A stretch of 64,000 nt of DNA from NCBI GenBank assembly GCA_910577755.1, contig CAJTNL010000003.1, positions 62,001 to 126,000 on the forward strand, given 5' to 3'. This DNA comes from an uncultured Eubacteriales bacterium. GTDB lineage: Bacteria > Bacillota > Clostridia > Oscillospirales > Acutalibacteraceae. The notes under the pieces are model-generated. The model was not told where the DNA came from. It worked only from the letters and a program-made list of their open reading frames with translations, and searched no databases. Positions 9,956-19,848 of this stretch are shown here, in pieces; position 1 is the stretch's first letter; each line of letters begins with the position of its first letter. Both the position numbers and the translations under genes were made by a program.

Positions 9956-10876
9956 ATGAAAAAGTTAACAATTATAGGCAGTATTATATGCTTGATTGGC
10001 GCAATTGTATTTGTTTCTGCATTTGCGTCCATCGGCTGGGATATTACAAAAATTTCTACACGACCGGAATATGAAAAAAAACAATTTTCAACAGAAAATA
10101 CAAATCAAACCATTACGTTAAAAGATACGGACAAATCCGTTACTGTCAAACTATCAGATGACAATCAAATTCACATAATTTATTACGAAAATGAAAAAGA
10201 GCAGTATCAAATAGAAGATAGTACGAACCTTACTATGAAAAATGAGCGTTCCTATCAATGGTATGAAACTATCTTTAACATTGATTTTCAATTTCCTTCC
10301 ACAACGATATTATTACCGCCGGATTTTAACGGAGAATTAAATATTGAAACCAGCAATGCGCAAATCAGCATCGACAGCATCGCAGCAAGCCTATTAACCG
10401 CTTCTACCCGCAATGGATATATTAATGCCAATCAACTATCCAATGTACAGACAATCTTTCTAAGCACCTCTAACAACACCATTGATGCTACTGATATCAC
10501 TGCTTACGGCAAATTCACTGCAGTCACTACAAACGGTGGTATTACGCTTACCAATATTGTAGCGCAAGACATGGAAGCCGTTACTTCAAATAATCGCATT
10601 ACAGCAGATAATGTACAATTCAAACAAAATATGATGCTGCAAACCTCCAACGGAAACATAAAATTTCAAAACTTAACCGCAGGCATCTCTACAATGTTAA
10701 GTACAAGCAACGGCAGTGTGATAGGAACCATAAATGGAAAAGTAAGCGATTTTACCATTCAATCCCACACTTCTAATGGCGCCAAAAATCTACCTGACAA
10801 TTTTAAAAGCGGAGATAATCAATTAAATATAACCACCTCCAACGGAAATATTGACGTTACATTTTCCGACGGCTAA
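9956..10876 (+). CDS. DUF4097 family beta-helix protein
   Basis: The 306-residue protein has one N-terminal membrane or signal helix (about 4-27), then a repetitive beta-helix. At least eight repeats begin with T(S/R/T)N(G/N/A): TSNAQIS, TRNGYIN, TSNNTID, TTNGGIT, TSNNRIT, TSNGNIK, TSNGSVI, TSNGNID. This is the DUF4097 signature, sometimes labelled putative adhesin. It starts 2 bases after the DUF1700 gene, with GGGAGG in that gene's end. It is the likely effector of the PadR operon, exposed outside the membrane; its ligand is unknown. Confidence 0.88.
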   Translation: MKKLTIIGSIICLIGAIVFVSAFASIGWDITKISTRPEYEKKQFSTENTNQTITLKDTDKSVTVKLSDDNQIHIIYYENEKEQYQIEDSTNLTMKNERSYQWYETIFNIDFQFPSTTILLPPDFNGELNIETSNAQISIDSIAASLLTASTRNGYINANQLSNVQTIFLSTSNNTIDATDITAYGKFTAVTTNGGITLTNIVAQDMEAVTSNNRITADNVQFKQNMMLQTSNGNIKFQNLTAGISTMLSTSNGSVIGTINGKVSDFTIQSHTSNGAKNLPDNFKSGDNQLNITTSNGNIDVTFSDG

Positions 10877-10915
10877 CGTTACATTATTTGTATCATTTAA
10901 AGTAACAAAGCACAA

Positions 10916-10955
10916 AAAAAGAGCTGTTCCGCCATACCGCAGAACAGCTCTTTTT
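10916..10955. terminator. Bidirectional terminator between DUF4097 gene and clpC
   Basis: A stem with GAGCTGTTC / GAACAGCTC core (10921-10929, 10942-10950) extended by A and T runs on both sides, able to stop transcription from either direction. It separates the convergent padR and clp operons. Confidence 0.9.
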
Positions 10956-10965
10956 ATAGATTGGG

Positions 10966-13434
10966 TTACGTTACGTCAAACACAAATGCATCATCTCTGT
11001 AATCGCAAGTTACACCATGTTGACTATCAACTTTGCCTTCCAGCATTAACTCAGATAACTCATCTTCAATTTTGGATTGAATAGCTCGCCGTAGTGGTCT
11101 TGCACCATAAACTGGATCAAACCCTGCCTTAGCAATAGCGGCAACTGCTTCATTTGTAAACGTTACGTGAATATCTAACGCTGCTAAGCGTTCCTTTAAA
11201 CGATTAAGCATACCAATTGCAATTTTTTGAATATCTGCTTCTGTAAGCTTATGAAATACAATAATGTCATCTACACGATTTAAAAATTCTGGTCGAAACA
11301 GCTTTTTCAGCTCCTCTAACACCATCTTATGCACATCTTGATAATCTTTATCCGCCTCCTTGCCGCTATTTTCTTCATTGCCTTTAAACCCAAGATTTTT
11401 TTTGCTGTTTGTAATCAACCTTGCACCAACATTTGACGTCATAATAAGAACTGTATTTTTAAAATCAACCTTTCTGCCCTGAGAATCTGTTAAGCAACCA
11501 TCCTCTAGAATCTGCAACAGCATATTGAAGACATCAGGATGAGCCTTTTCAATCTCGTCAAACAGAACCACAGAATATGGTTTTCGGCGAATTTTTTCTG
11601 TGAGTTGACCGCCCTCATCATAACCAACATAGCCTGGAGGCGAACCAACTAAACGCGATACAGTATGCTTTTCCATATATTCTGACATATCGAGACGAAT
11701 CATAGCATTTTCATCACCGAACATCGCTTCTGCTAAGGTTTTGCACAACTCTGTCTTACCGACACCCGTAGGACCAAGAAAAATGAAAGAGCCAATGGGA
11801 CGTTTTGGATCTCTTAGCCCTACTCTTCCACGACGAACAGCTTTCGCCACTGCTGTAACCGCTTCATCCTGCCCAACAATACGCTCATGCAACACTTCTT
11901 CTAGTTTCAGTAAACGTTCGCTTTCTTCTTGTGTTAGTTGCACAACCGGAATACCTGTCCATGTTGATACAATATTCGCAATATCTCTAGAGGTAACCTC
12001 ACCGTTACCAACAGCCTTTTGCTCTCTCCATAAATCCTTTTCTTTCTCCAAACATACTCTAATCTGTTTTTCTTCATCGCGAATACGAGCAGCGCCCTCA
12101 AAATCCTGAGAATTGACAGCAGCAGCTTTTTCCTGCTCCAACTGTTTAACGCGCTTTTCCATCTCTTGTATACTATTTGGTTCTGTAAATGCACGCAAAC
12201 GAACTCTGGAGGCCGCTTCGTCAATTAAGTCAATCGCTTTATCGGGTAAGAAACGGTCTGCAATATAGCGGGATGACAATTTAACCGAAGCGTCAATCGC
12301 TTCGTCAGTAATCTTTACTTTGTGATGCACTTCATAACGGTCTCGCAGACCCTTTAAAATTTGCACCGCTTCTTCTTCTGTAGGCTCTCCTACCATTACA
12401 GGTTGAAATCTACGCTCTAAAGCAGCGTCTTTTTCAATATGTTTGCGATATTCATCAATGGTAGTGGCGCCAATCAATTGAAACTCACCTCGCGCCAATG
12501 ATGGTTTCAAAATATTTGCAGCATCTGCTGAACCTTCTGCTGAACCTGCTCCAATAATCGTATGCAGTTCGTCAATGAATAAAATAATATTACCGCTGTT
12601 TTTAACCTCCTCCATAGCAGCTTTAATACGCTCTTCAAAATCACCTCTGTATTTTGTACCGGCTACCATACCTGTTAAATCTAGTGCCACAACACGTTTA
12701 TCCTTTAGCAACTCCGGCACTTCACCCTGCACAATTTTTAAAGCCAGCCCCTCGGCAACAGCGGTTTTACCCACTCCCGGTTCACCAATTAGACAAGGAT
12801 TATTTTTAGTTCTTCTTGATAAAATTTGAATTACACGTTCAATTTCCACTTGTCTGCCTATAACAGGATCAATTTCGCCTTTTGCAGCGAGTTCAGTTAA
12901 ATCTCTTCCAAATTGATTGAGTGTTTTAGTTGCACGATTCCCTTTGCTTTTTACTCCCGATGGTACTGAGTTTTGTATATGATCGTCCTGTTCACCACTG
13001 CTTAAAGCATTACGAATTTCTTCGATAATATCATTTTGACGCACACCCAGCAGTCTTAAAAAGCGTACCCCATAGCTGTCGCCTTCATCCAGAACAGCCA
13101 TCAGTAAATGCTCAGTGCCTACATAATTATGACGTAGTCTGGATGCTTCCATTACCGCAATTTGAAGAATACGCTTACTGCGCGGTGTGAAATCTTCCAA
13201 CGACAGACTGGTACGGCTTCCTGTACCGATTTTCTCTTCCATACATTTTATAAAATCCTGTTCTGTTACGCCTAATTTACTTAACACCTCTGCTGCAACT
13301 CCAGAATTTTCTTTCAGTAATCCTAAAATAATATGCTCACTTCCCACATACGTATGCCCCATATCCTCCGCAGCTTTTAATGCTAAATTCAAAGCGTTAT
13401 TTGCCTTTTCTGTAAATCCGTCAAATTGATACAT
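10966..13434 (-). CDS. clpC: ATP-dependent Clp protease ATP-binding subunit ClpC
   Basis: At 822 residues this is full length. It has an N-domain with two Clp repeats (about 1-145), the first AAA+ module with Walker [16 protein letters not shown] (about 215), a middle domain with the UVR-like [16 protein letters not shown] (about 440), and the second AAA+ module with [10 protein letters not shown] (about 555) and the ClpP-contact region. ClpC unfolds proteins for ClpP and, with McsB, degrades arginine-phosphorylated proteins. It is last in the ctsR-mcsA-mcsB-clpC operon, 36 bases after mcsB, and so under CtsR control. Confidence 0.96.
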   Translation of the reverse strand: MYQFDGFTEKANNALNLALKAAEDMGHTYVGSEHIILGLLKENSGVAAEVLSKLGVTEQDFIKCMEEKIGTGSRTSLSLEDFTPRSKRILQIAVMEASRLRHNYVGTEHLLMAVLDEGDSYGVRFLRLLGVRQNDIIEEIRNALSSGEQDDHIQNSVPSGVKSKGNRATKTLNQFGRDLTELAAKGEIDPVIGRQVEIERVIQILSRRTKNNPCLIGEPGVGKTAVAEGLALKIVQGEVPELLKDKRVVALDLTGMVAGTKYRGDFEERIKAAMEEVKNSGNIILFIDELHTIIGAGSAEGSADAANILKPSLARGEFQLIGATTIDEYRKHIEKDAALERRFQPVMVGEPTEEEAVQILKGLRDRYEVHHKVKITDEAIDASVKLSSRYIADRFLPDKAIDLIDEAASRVRLRAFTEPNSIQEMEKRVKQLEQEKAAAVNSQDFEGAARIRDEEKQIRVCLEKEKDLWREQKAVGNGEVTSRDIANIVSTWTGIPVVQLTQEESERLLKLEEVLHERIVGQDEAVTAVAKAVRRGRVGLRDPKRPIGSFIFLGPTGVGKTELCKTLAEAMFGDENAMIRLDMSEYMEKHTVSRLVGSPPGYVGYDEGGQLTEKIRRKPYSVVLFDEIEKAHPDVFNMLLQILEDGCLTDSQGRKVDFKNTVLIMTSNVGARLITNSKKNLGFKGNEENSGKEADKDYQDVHKMVLEELKKLFRPEFLNRVDDIIVFHKLTEADIQKIAIGMLNRLKERLAALDIHVTFTNEAVAAIAKAGFDPVYGARPLRRAIQSKIEDELSELMLEGKVDSQHGVTCDYRDDAFVFDVT

Positions 13435-13470
13435 ATTGTTTTGCCTCCTTATTTCTGTTATCGAACCATT

Positions 13471-14511
13471 TTATATTTCTGCCTGTTGAAATGCTTCTGT
13501 AACCATATTTGCGCGTATTGTGTCTCGCTCCTGCTGCGTTAATCGTTTGCCTTGCAGCGTCATCATTGTCGCAGGCTGGGTACTTATCATAAGCCTGTTT
13601 ACAGTGTCATAAGAAATTCCCTGAATCAAACCGGCTGCAATTCCGAAACGTACATTGGATATAAATTGTATAAACTCCTCCGAGCTTAACACTTTTGCGC
13701 TTTTCAACACCCCCAGTGACCGTGCAACCAAATCCTGCTCCTGAATATGAGCCATTAAGCTTTTTCTTGTATGACGCTCCTCTTCTACCAGCTGCATAAC
13801 AATTCTTTCAAGGTTTTCTATCGCTTCCCGCTCGCTCAGTCCTAACGTAACCTGATTAGATAACTGATATAACGCACCTATCGGCTCTGTTCCTTCTCCG
13901 TATGTTCCCCGTAGAGTAAGCCCCAGTTTTGACAAGTTATTTGCCAGCCGCTTAATGATTCCGTTTTTCTGCAGCGCCGGCAAATGAAGCATAAGTGAGG
14001 CACGCATGCCTGTGCCTAAATTTGTAGGACACTGGGTTAAATATCCAAGCTCACTGTCAAAAGCAAATTGCAGCATCTCATTAAAAGCTGTATCCAGCTG
14101 GTCAGCCAGCAAATAAATGGCCTCTAAATCCATGCCTTCTTTCATTACCTGAATACGCAGATGATCTTCCTCATTAATCATCACAGCTATACAATTATCT
14201 TTTGAAACCAGCAAGCCTTTTCCTTTGGTATGAGAGATAAAATCGGGACTCACCAAATGATTTTCCACCATAGAAACCGCCTCAATTTTATCCACCTGTT
14301 CCATATCAATATAGGTCAATCCCTTTAACGCTTCATTTAAACTTTGTTTTGTCATCTGCACAATTTTATTGCGTACCTCTTGTTTTTGCTGTTCATTCAT
14401 CCGAATAGGAAACGGCATTGATTGCAGGTTACGCGCCAGACGAATTCTAGAGCTGATGACAATATCGCCTTCATTTCCGCTTTTTTCAAACCATTTGATA
14501 TCCATTGTCAT
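13471..14511 (-). CDS. mcsB: Protein-arginine kinase McsB
   Basis: The 346-residue protein has the phosphagen-kinase fold: ISSRIRLARNL near the start, the CPTNLGTGMRASLMLHLPAL active-site loop with its conserved Cys, and EGTEPIGALYQLSNQVTLGLSE. McsB phosphorylates arginine residues on damaged proteins and on CtsR, marking them for ClpCP. It lies 24 bases downstream of mcsA, its activator, and upstream of clpC, the usual Gram-positive order. Confidence 0.95.
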   Translation of the reverse strand: MTMDIKWFEKSGNEGDIVISSRIRLARNLQSMPFPIRMNEQQKQEVRNKIVQMTKQSLNEALKGLTYIDMEQVDKIEAVSMVENHLVSPDFISHTKGKGLLVSKDNCIAVMINEEDHLRIQVMKEGMDLEAIYLLADQLDTAFNEMLQFAFDSELGYLTQCPTNLGTGMRASLMLHLPALQKNGIIKRLANNLSKLGLTLRGTYGEGTEPIGALYQLSNQVTLGLSEREAIENLERIVMQLVEEERHTRKSLMAHIQEQDLVARSLGVLKSAKVLSSEEFIQFISNVRFGIAAGLIQGISYDTVNRLMISTQPATMMTLQGKRLTQQERDTIRANMVTEAFQQAEI

Positions 14512-14535
14512 TCACATTACCTCCTCTTCTGTCTC

Positions 14536-15054
14536 CTACTCTTCTTTTTCAGATAACATTTTTATCTGATCTCGCAGCTCGGCTGCTAGTTCAAAATTTT
14601 GTTCTGCAATTGCTTGCTGTAATCGCTTTTGGTACTGTTCAATTTGGCTCTTGGTACTCATCGGTTCTTTTTGTTCCGGTTGTCTGCTAACCTGCAGCGC
14701 CGTTCCCAGAGGATTTTTACCAATATGGCTTGAGTTACCATGCATCCTTTGTATTGACGGCATCAACTGGTCTAAAAAGGTATGATAACACTCGGCGCAT
14801 CCTGCTTTTCCTACCTCAGAAATATCTGAAAGAGAAGCACCGCAAACAGGACAGCGTAGCGTATCTTCCATCATAGATTTTTTACCAAAAAAGCTACTAA
14901 AAAAATGATCAAAAGTTATACTTGGAAAAATCGAATCGCCATATCCCATTTTTTGGGCGCACTCGGAGCATAAGGAGTATTCATTCAATTCTCCGTTTAC
15001 AATGGTTTTAATATGTGTATTTGCAGGATGTTTTCCGCAAGATGAACATAACAT
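14536..15054 (-). CDS. mcsA: McsA, zinc-binding activator of McsB
   Basis: The 172-residue protein carries four Cys pairs: MLCSSCGKH and YSLCSECAQKMG near the N-terminus, then RCPVCGAS and AGCAECYH around 78-100, forming two zinc-binding units. A UVR motif (EQNFELAAELRDQIKML) closes the protein. McsA stimulates McsB kinase activity and helps regulate CtsR. It is second in the clp operon, 18 bases after ctsR, with an ATG directly at MLCSSCGKHP as expected. Confidence 0.93.
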   Translation of the reverse strand: MLCSSCGKHPANTHIKTIVNGELNEYSLCSECAQKMGYGDSIFPSITFDHFFSSFFGKKSMMEDTLRCPVCGASLSDISEVGKAGCAECYHTFLDQLMPSIQRMHGNSSHIGKNPLGTALQVSRQPEQKEPMSTKSQIEQYQKRLQQAIAEQNFELAAELRDQIKMLSEKEE

Positions 15055-15072
15055 CTCATCGTCCCCCTTTAC

Positions 15073-15525
15073 TTATAGTTGTGTAATTAACATGTTTTTA
15101 AACACCGCCGCCCGTAACAAATCCCTTTTTTCTTGAGGCACAACAGCGTAAGCCTGGTTAGAAACAGCGGCAGCAATGGTCTTTAATACCTTAGGCTCTA
15201 CAGCTTGCTGCTGCGCCAATGAATGAATCATAGCTTTTACCGTTGCAGTATCCAGTGTATCCCCTACATGGTTTATCACATGCATAATATATGATTCTTT
15301 ATTATAGCACATACGAGTAATGCGAATATAACCACCTCCACCTCTTTGACTTTCTACCATATAGCCTTGTTCCGGTGTAAATCGGGAAGTTATCACGTAA
15401 TTAATTTGACTAGGAACACAACCAATGGAATTTGCAAGCTCATTACGTTTGATTTCTACGCTTTGATTTTCATTTGCCTTTAATAACTCTAAAATATAAT
15501 TAGCAATATAATCACTGAGTCTCAT
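15073..15525 (-). CDS. ctsR: Transcriptional repressor CtsR
   Basis: The frame is open further upstream, but CtsR proteins start MRLSDxIxxYI, and that sequence begins at 15525, giving 150 residues, the family length. It has the winged helix (NELANSIGCVPSQINYVITSRF), the Gly-rich wing (RGGGGYIRI) and the C-terminal domain recognised by McsB. Upstream, the perfect CtsR operator at 15564-15580 would fall inside the coding region of the longer frame, which also argues for the shorter start. CtsR represses clp genes until heat or oxidative stress. Confidence 0.95.
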   Translation of the reverse strand: MRLSDYIANYILELLKANENQSVEIKRNELANSIGCVPSQINYVITSRFTPEQGYMVESQRGGGGYIRITRMCYNKESYIMHVINHVGDTLDTATVKAMIHSLAQQQAVEPKVLKTIAAAVSNQAYAVVPQEKRDLLRAAVFKNMLITQL

Positions 15526-15563
15526 TTGAGCATCAATTCCCTTCAAAAAAACCTTAATTAGAC

Positions 15564-15616
15564 TTTGACTTTCTTTGACTTTAATTATATTATATACTTT
15601 TTCATTTAATCTACAA
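15564..15616 (-). promoter_or_regulatory. ctsR promoter and CtsR operator
   Basis: On the minus strand TTGTAG (15616-15611), a 16-base spacer and TATAAT (15594-15589) form a sigma-A-type promoter. Directly downstream is AGTCAAA-GAA-AGTCAAA (15580-15564), a perfect match to the heptad direct repeat consensus (A/G)GTCAAANAN(A/G)GTCAAA of CtsR. The operator spans the expected transcription start, 39 bases before the ctsR ATG, so the operon is autorepressed. Confidence 0.95.
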
Positions 15617-15793
15617 CATTTAAAATTCACTAAATTTAATCAAATATTTAAAATATCTCGTAAAATCTCAAAAATTCTAATTATATCTTAATTTTACATA
15701 TTATCAGCTTTAAATAAATTCTAAATATTTGGTAACACCTTTTTGTCAGCCGTAATAATATGGAATATAAAAACAAACAAGGAGGAAAACAAT

Positions 15794-15931
15794 ATGTGTA
15801 ATAACAATGGATTCGGTGGAGGCTGCTCCTGGATCATCATCATCTTGATTCTACTTTGCTGCTGTGGTAATGGCTTTGGTGGCTATAACAACAACGGCTG
15901 CTGTGACAACAACTGCGGTTGCGGCTGCTAA
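15794..15931 (+). CDS. Cys/Gly/Asn-rich micro-protein
   Basis: This 45-residue product starts at the ATG that follows AAGGAGG by 9 bases; the frame is open further up but without a ribosome-binding site. It has a short Gly/Asn head, a hydrophobic stretch SWIIIILILLCCC (about 12-24) and a tail of Asn, Gly and paired Cys (NNNGCCDNNCGCGC). Similar tiny proteins are common in Clostridia and are sometimes labelled chorion class high-cysteine proteins; their role is unknown. Nine cysteines in 45 residues suggest metal binding or cross-linking. It has its own terminator, which supports real expression. Confidence 0.75.
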   Translation: MCNNNGFGGGCSWIIIILILLCCCGNGFGGYNNNGCCDNNCGCGC

Positions 15932-15944
15932 TTCAGCAATTAAT

Positions 15945-15978
15945 AAAAAGGGCTGCGGTATAAACCGCAGCCCTTTTT
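15945..15978 (+). terminator. Terminator of the Cys-rich micro-protein gene
   Basis: A perfect 15-bp stem (15945-15959 with 15964-15978) around a 4-base loop, GC-rich in the core (GGGCTGCGGT) and ending in five T. Confidence 0.92.
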
Positions 15979-16018
15979 ATATATCCTTATAAAAATAAAA
16001 TAAATTTTACTCTACTCA

Positions 16019-16047
16019 TTTACTTTCCAATATGATAATGATATAAT
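16019..16047 (+). promoter_or_regulatory. Putative promoter of the thi operon
   Basis: TTTACT (16019-16024), 17 bases, then TATAAT (16042-16047), about 10 bases upstream of the riboswitch. Confidence 0.6.
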
Positions 16048-16054
16048 ACAATAA

Positions 16055-16135
16055 ATTGCAGGGGGACTGTAAAGTTGAGAAGGTAAAACCTGACCCTTAG
16101 AACCTGTCGGTTAATACCGTTGTAGGGAGACAAGA
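16055..16135 (+). promoter_or_regulatory. TPP riboswitch (THI element)
   Basis: The conserved parts of the thiamine pyrophosphate aptamer are all in order: a GGGGG-containing 5' strand, a TTGAGA variant of the CTGAGA box (16075-16080), the AGGTAAAACCT stem, GACCCTTAGAACCTG (16092-16106), then GGTTAATACC and GTAGGGA (16109-16128). A terminator hairpin follows, then the thiD gene. TPP binding is expected to switch off the thiD-thiC-thiE-HAD operon. Confidence 0.95.
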
Positions 16136-16176
16136 AATAGTATATTGGTTACAAACCATATATTTACTAACAAGTG

Positions 16177-16210
16177 TCTGCCTATTGTACAATAGGCAGA
16201 TTTTTATTTT
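16177..16210 (+). terminator. Riboswitch-controlled terminator upstream of thiD
   Basis: A perfect 24-base palindrome (16177-16200, core CTGCCTATTG / CAATAGGCAG) followed by TTTTTATTTT. It lies between the TPP aptamer and the thiD ribosome-binding site, so it is the probable expression platform. Confidence 0.88.
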
Positions 16211-16234
16211 GCAAAGCTTTAGGAGGAAATATAT

Positions 16235-17062
16235 GTGAAACAAGCATTGACCATTGCAGGTTCTGACTGCAGCGGCGGCGCAGGTATTCAGGCAGATTTA
16301 AAGACATTTGCAGCTCACGGTGTTTACGGTATGAGCGTGATTGCGTCCGTTGTTGCCGAAAATACATGCCGCGTACTAGCAATACAGGATATAGAGCCCG
16401 ACATGATTGAAAAACAAATCACAGCTGTGTTCGAGGATATTGATGTACATGCAGTAAAAGTAGGTATGCTGTCCAGTATTGAAAGTATGAAAGCAGTCGG
16501 TAAAATGCTAAAACAATACCGCCCTAAACACATTGTTATAGATCCTGTTATGATGGCCAAAGGCGGCTGTGCACTGATGCAAAAAGAGGCGCTGTCAGTT
16601 TTAATCACCGATATAATACCGCTGGCTTCCATTTTAACGCCAAACATACCGGAAGCAGAAACCATTACAGGTATAAAAATTCAAACGGAAGAAGATTGTA
16701 AAAAAGCCGCTATTCAAATATACCAAATGGGCGCTAAGTATGTGCTGATCAAAGGCGGTCATCTGTCAGCAGAACAGGATGCCACGGATCTATTATACGA
16801 TGGCAAATCCTTTCAAACCTTTACTGTCAAACGTATTGCCACTAAAAATACCCACGGTACAGGCTGTACCTTTTCCTCGGCGATTGCTGCCAATCTGGCA
16901 CTGGGATATCCTTTATCAAAAGCGGTAGCAAATGCCAAAAACTATATAACTATGACCATTGTCCATGCTCTTGAAATAGGCAACGGTCATGGTCCTACTC
17001 ATCATTTATATGATATTTATCAAAACGGACTTACAATAAAGGAGAATCAAAATGAACTATAA
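16235..17062 (+). CDS. thiD: Hydroxymethylpyrimidine/phosphomethylpyrimidine kinase
   Basis: The 275-residue protein starts [24 protein letters not shown], the ThiD signature, and has the anion-hole motif [18 protein letters not shown] near residue 210. It phosphorylates HMP and HMP-P in the thiamine pyrimidine branch. The start codon is GTG: AGGAGG lies 8 bases upstream, and the overlapping ATG at 16233 is followed at once by a stop. It is the first gene of the riboswitch-controlled operon and overlaps thiC by 11 bases. Confidence 0.95.
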   Translation: MKQALTIAGSDCSGGAGIQADLKTFAAHGVYGMSVIASVVAENTCRVLAIQDIEPDMIEKQITAVFEDIDVHAVKVGMLSSIESMKAVGKMLKQYRPKHIVIDPVMMAKGGCALMQKEALSVLITDIIPLASILTPNIPEAETITGIKIQTEEDCKKAAIQIYQMGAKYVLIKGGHLSAEQDATDLLYDGKSFQTFTVKRIATKNTHGTGCTFSSAIAANLALGYPLSKAVANAKNYITMTIVHALEIGNGHGPTHHLYDIYQNGLTIKENQNEL

Positions 17063-18368
17063 AACACAAATGGAAGCTGCCAAAAAAGGTATTCTCACAA
17101 AAGAAATGAAAACAGTTTCACAAAAAGAAAATATGGACGAACAAAAACTGATGCAATTGGTTGCTAGCGGCCGTGTTGCCATTCCTGCAAATATTCGCCA
17201 CACCTCATTAAACGCCGAAGGCATTGGAGAAGGTTTGAGAACCAAAATCAATGTAAACTTAGGAATTTCAGGCGATTGTCCAGATTATGAAAAAGAAATG
17301 GAGAAAGTAAAATTAGCAATTGACTTTGGCGCAGAATCCATCATGGATTTGAGCAACTATGGTAAAACTCACGATTTCCGCACAGCGCTGATTGAGTATT
17401 CTCCTGCCATGATCGGTACTGTACCAATGTATGACGCAATCGGATATCTGGAAAAAGATTTGGCTGATATTACCGTAAAAGATTTTATGAAGGTACTACA
17501 GGCACACGCTGAAGAAGGCGTAGACTTTATGACCATTCATGCTGGTATCAATAAGCGTGCTATTGAATGTTTTAAGCGTTCCGGGCGTTTAACGAACATT
17601 GTATCACGCGGCGGTTCTTTACTATTTGCATGGATGGAAATGACAGGCAACGAAAATCCTTTTTATGAGCATTATGAGGAAGTAATGGATATTTTGCGTG
17701 AGTATGACGTTACTATCAGTATAGGCGACGCTTTGCGTCCTGGCAGTATTCACGATAGTTCCGATGCTGGCCAGATCAGTGAATTAATTGAACTTGGAGA
17801 CTTGACCAAGCGAGCCTGGGCAAAAGACGTGCAGGTTATGATAGAAGGCCCCGGTCATATGGCGCTCAATGAGATTCCCGCAAACATGTTACTTCAAAAA
17901 CGTCTGTGCCATGGTGCGCCATTTTATGTGCTGGGTCCGTTGGTAACGGATATAGCACCTGGCTATGACCATATTACCTCTGCTATTGGGGGTGCTATTG
18001 CGTCCGCTCATGGAGCAGACTTTTTATGCTATGTAACGCCTGCTGAACATCTACGCCTGCCTGATCTAGACGACGTAAAAGAAGGTATTGTTGCTACAAA
18101 AATCGCAGCACACGCAGGCGACATTGCAAAAGGTATTCCAAATGCAAGAGATATTGATAATAAAATGAGCGACGCACGCAGAAGAATTGCCTGGGAAGAA
18201 ATGTTTGCATTGGCAATTGATAAAGAAAAACCGAGAAAATATTTTGAAAGTGCACCTCCGGCTGAAATGGACACCTGCTCAATGTGCGGTAAAATGTGCG
18301 CTATGAGAACCACCAACCATATTTTAGAAGGTAAAGGCGTAGTTTTTACGGAAAAAAACAAATGTTAA
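17052..18368 (+). CDS. thiC: Phosphomethylpyrimidine synthase ThiC
   Basis: The 438-residue protein is a radical-SAM-type ThiC: it makes HMP-P from aminoimidazole ribotide. The C-terminal iron-sulfur motif [11 protein letters not shown] (C-x2-C-x4-C) is intact, and core blocks such as [31 protein letters not shown] and [15 protein letters not shown] are present. Its length fits the shorter bacterial form without the long N-terminal extension. It overlaps thiD upstream and thiE downstream (7 bases), indicating tight translational coupling. Confidence 0.97.
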   Translation: MNYKTQMEAAKKGILTKEMKTVSQKENMDEQKLMQLVASGRVAIPANIRHTSLNAEGIGEGLRTKINVNLGISGDCPDYEKEMEKVKLAIDFGAESIMDLSNYGKTHDFRTALIEYSPAMIGTVPMYDAIGYLEKDLADITVKDFMKVLQAHAEEGVDFMTIHAGINKRAIECFKRSGRLTNIVSRGGSLLFAWMEMTGNENPFYEHYEEVMDILREYDVTISIGDALRPGSIHDSSDAGQISELIELGDLTKRAWAKDVQVMIEGPGHMALNEIPANMLLQKRLCHGAPFYVLGPLVTDIAPGYDHITSAIGGAIASAHGADFLCYVTPAEHLRLPDLDDVKEGIVATKIAAHAGDIAKGIPNARDIDNKMSDARRRIAWEEMFALAIDKEKPRKYFESAPPAEMDTCSMCGKMCAMRTTNHILEGKGVVFTEKNKC

Positions 18369-19018
18369 CTTCATTAAAAAAACAAGCCATTAATTACACT
18401 TTATATCTGGTAACCGACCGTACCCTGCTGTCTTCACACACATTAGAACAAGCCATAGAGCAGGCGCTGCAAGGCGGCTGTACCCTAGTACAGTTACGAG
18501 AAAAAAACATATCTTCCCGTGAATTTTACGAAACAGCGTTAAGAGCCAAAGAAATTACCGATCATTACAATGTTCCGTTAATTATTAACGACCGTACGGA
18601 TATCTGCAAGGCTATTGACGCCTGCGGCGTGCATATTGGACAAAACGATTTGCCTGCCAAAGCGGTTCGCAGTATACTGGGGAATAAAAAAATCATTGGC
18701 GTTTCCGCCGCTACGCTTGCAGAAGCCCAACAGGCGGAGCAGGACGGAGCTGACTATCTCGGAGTAGGCGCTATGTTCCCTACTACTACCAAAACCAATA
18801 CACGTCCGGTAACATTAGCGCAGCTGACACAAATTAAAGCTTCTGTGAACATTCCGGTGGTCGCAATCGGCGGTATTCAGCTTTCCAATGTAGCTTCTCT
18901 GGCCGCTACTCATATTGACGGTATCGCTGTCATTTCTGCTATTTTATCTCAACCCAATATTACACAAGCCGCACAACAATTAAAAAAAGGCTTTACGGGA
19001 GCAATTTATGAAATTTAA
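18362..19018 (+). CDS. thiE: Thiamine-phosphate synthase
   Basis: The 218-residue TIM-barrel protein has [59 protein letters not shown], and [13 protein letters not shown] with VAIGGI. It joins HMP-PP and the thiazole phosphate to thiamine phosphate. Its start overlaps the thiC stop (ATGTTAA). No thiazole genes (thiG, thiH, thiS, thiF) or thiM lie here, so the thiazole comes from elsewhere in the genome or by salvage. Confidence 0.95.
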   Translation: MLTSLKKQAINYTLYLVTDRTLLSSHTLEQAIEQALQGGCTLVQLREKNISSREFYETALRAKEITDHYNVPLIINDRTDICKAIDACGVHIGQNDLPAKAVRSILGNKKIIGVSAATLAEAQQAEQDGADYLGVGAMFPTTTKTNTRPVTLAQLTQIKASVNIPVVAIGGIQLSNVASLAATHIDGIAVISAILSQPNITQAAQQLKKGFTGAIYEI

Positions 19019-19652
19019 AGGGGCAATTTTTGATTTAGATGGAACTTTACTGAACTCAATGGATGTTTGGAAAAAAATCGACATCACATTTTTAGATAAA
19101 CGAGGTCAAAAGGTTCCTCCGGGTTACAGCGACGAAATTTTAGCCATGAGTTTTCGGGAAACAGCCGAGTACACTATTGTGCGATTTGGACTGAATGAAC
19201 AAGCAGACGATGTAATACACGAATGGAATCAAATGGCTATTGAAGCATATAGCCACCACGTAACGCTAAAACAAGGCGTAAAACAATATTTGCATCAATT
19301 AAAAACACAAGGCATTCGCCTCGGTGTTTGTACGGCTTTATCACAAAAACTTTATGTACCTTGTTTACAAAATAATGATATTTATCAGTTATTTGACACT
19401 TATGTTTCTACTGATGATGTTGACCGAGGCAAAAATCATCCGGATGCGTGGCTGCTATGCGCAGCACGCTTAGGCATTGCACCACAAGACTGTATGGCTT
19501 TTGAGGACGTACTGCCTGCAATATGGGGTGCAAAAGCCGCCCATATGCAAATTTGCGGTGTTTATGATCCTTATGCAGAGAATGACCGGGACGAAATCAG
19601 AAAACTGTCCGATATTTATATCGACAGCTTTACCCAACTCATAGAAACATAA
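19008..19652 (+). CDS. HAD superfamily hydrolase in the thi operon
   Basis: The 214-residue HAD-IA protein has motif I FDLDGTLLNS near residue 7, the helical cap of the phosphoglucomutase-like subclass, motif II in VCTALSQ, and motif IV in FEDVLPAIWGAKAA. It overlaps thiE by 11 bases and so belongs to the TPP-controlled operon. Such a phosphatase could act on thiamine phosphate or a pyrimidine phosphate; HAD phosphatases are also general, so the substrate is inference from position only. No separate promoter is visible. Confidence 0.85.
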   Translation: MKFKGAIFDLDGTLLNSMDVWKKIDITFLDKRGQKVPPGYSDEILAMSFRETAEYTIVRFGLNEQADDVIHEWNQMAIEAYSHHVTLKQGVKQYLHQLKTQGIRLGVCTALSQKLYVPCLQNNDIYQLFDTYVSTDDVDRGKNHPDAWLLCAARLGIAPQDCMAFEDVLPAIWGAKAAHMQICGVYDPYAENDRDEIRKLSDIYIDSFTQLIET

Positions 19653-19848
19653 AAGCACTCTCCCCTATCAAAAGACTGTTTTTGCAGAATACAAATTGTT
19701 TGCAATTCCAGAAATCCAGATAAAAATATGAAGAATTTAGCAATCACTACATACGGAAAATATCCATTGATTGGTTCTATGCTATAAACGACCCGTTGAT
19801 AAAATAGATATATAGAATTCTAATCAAGTATCTTTGATTTTTTCATAA

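Noticed and set aside
19653..19848. 19-codon frame beginning at about 19728
   Set aside because: No ribosome-binding site and no recognisable features; too short to support.
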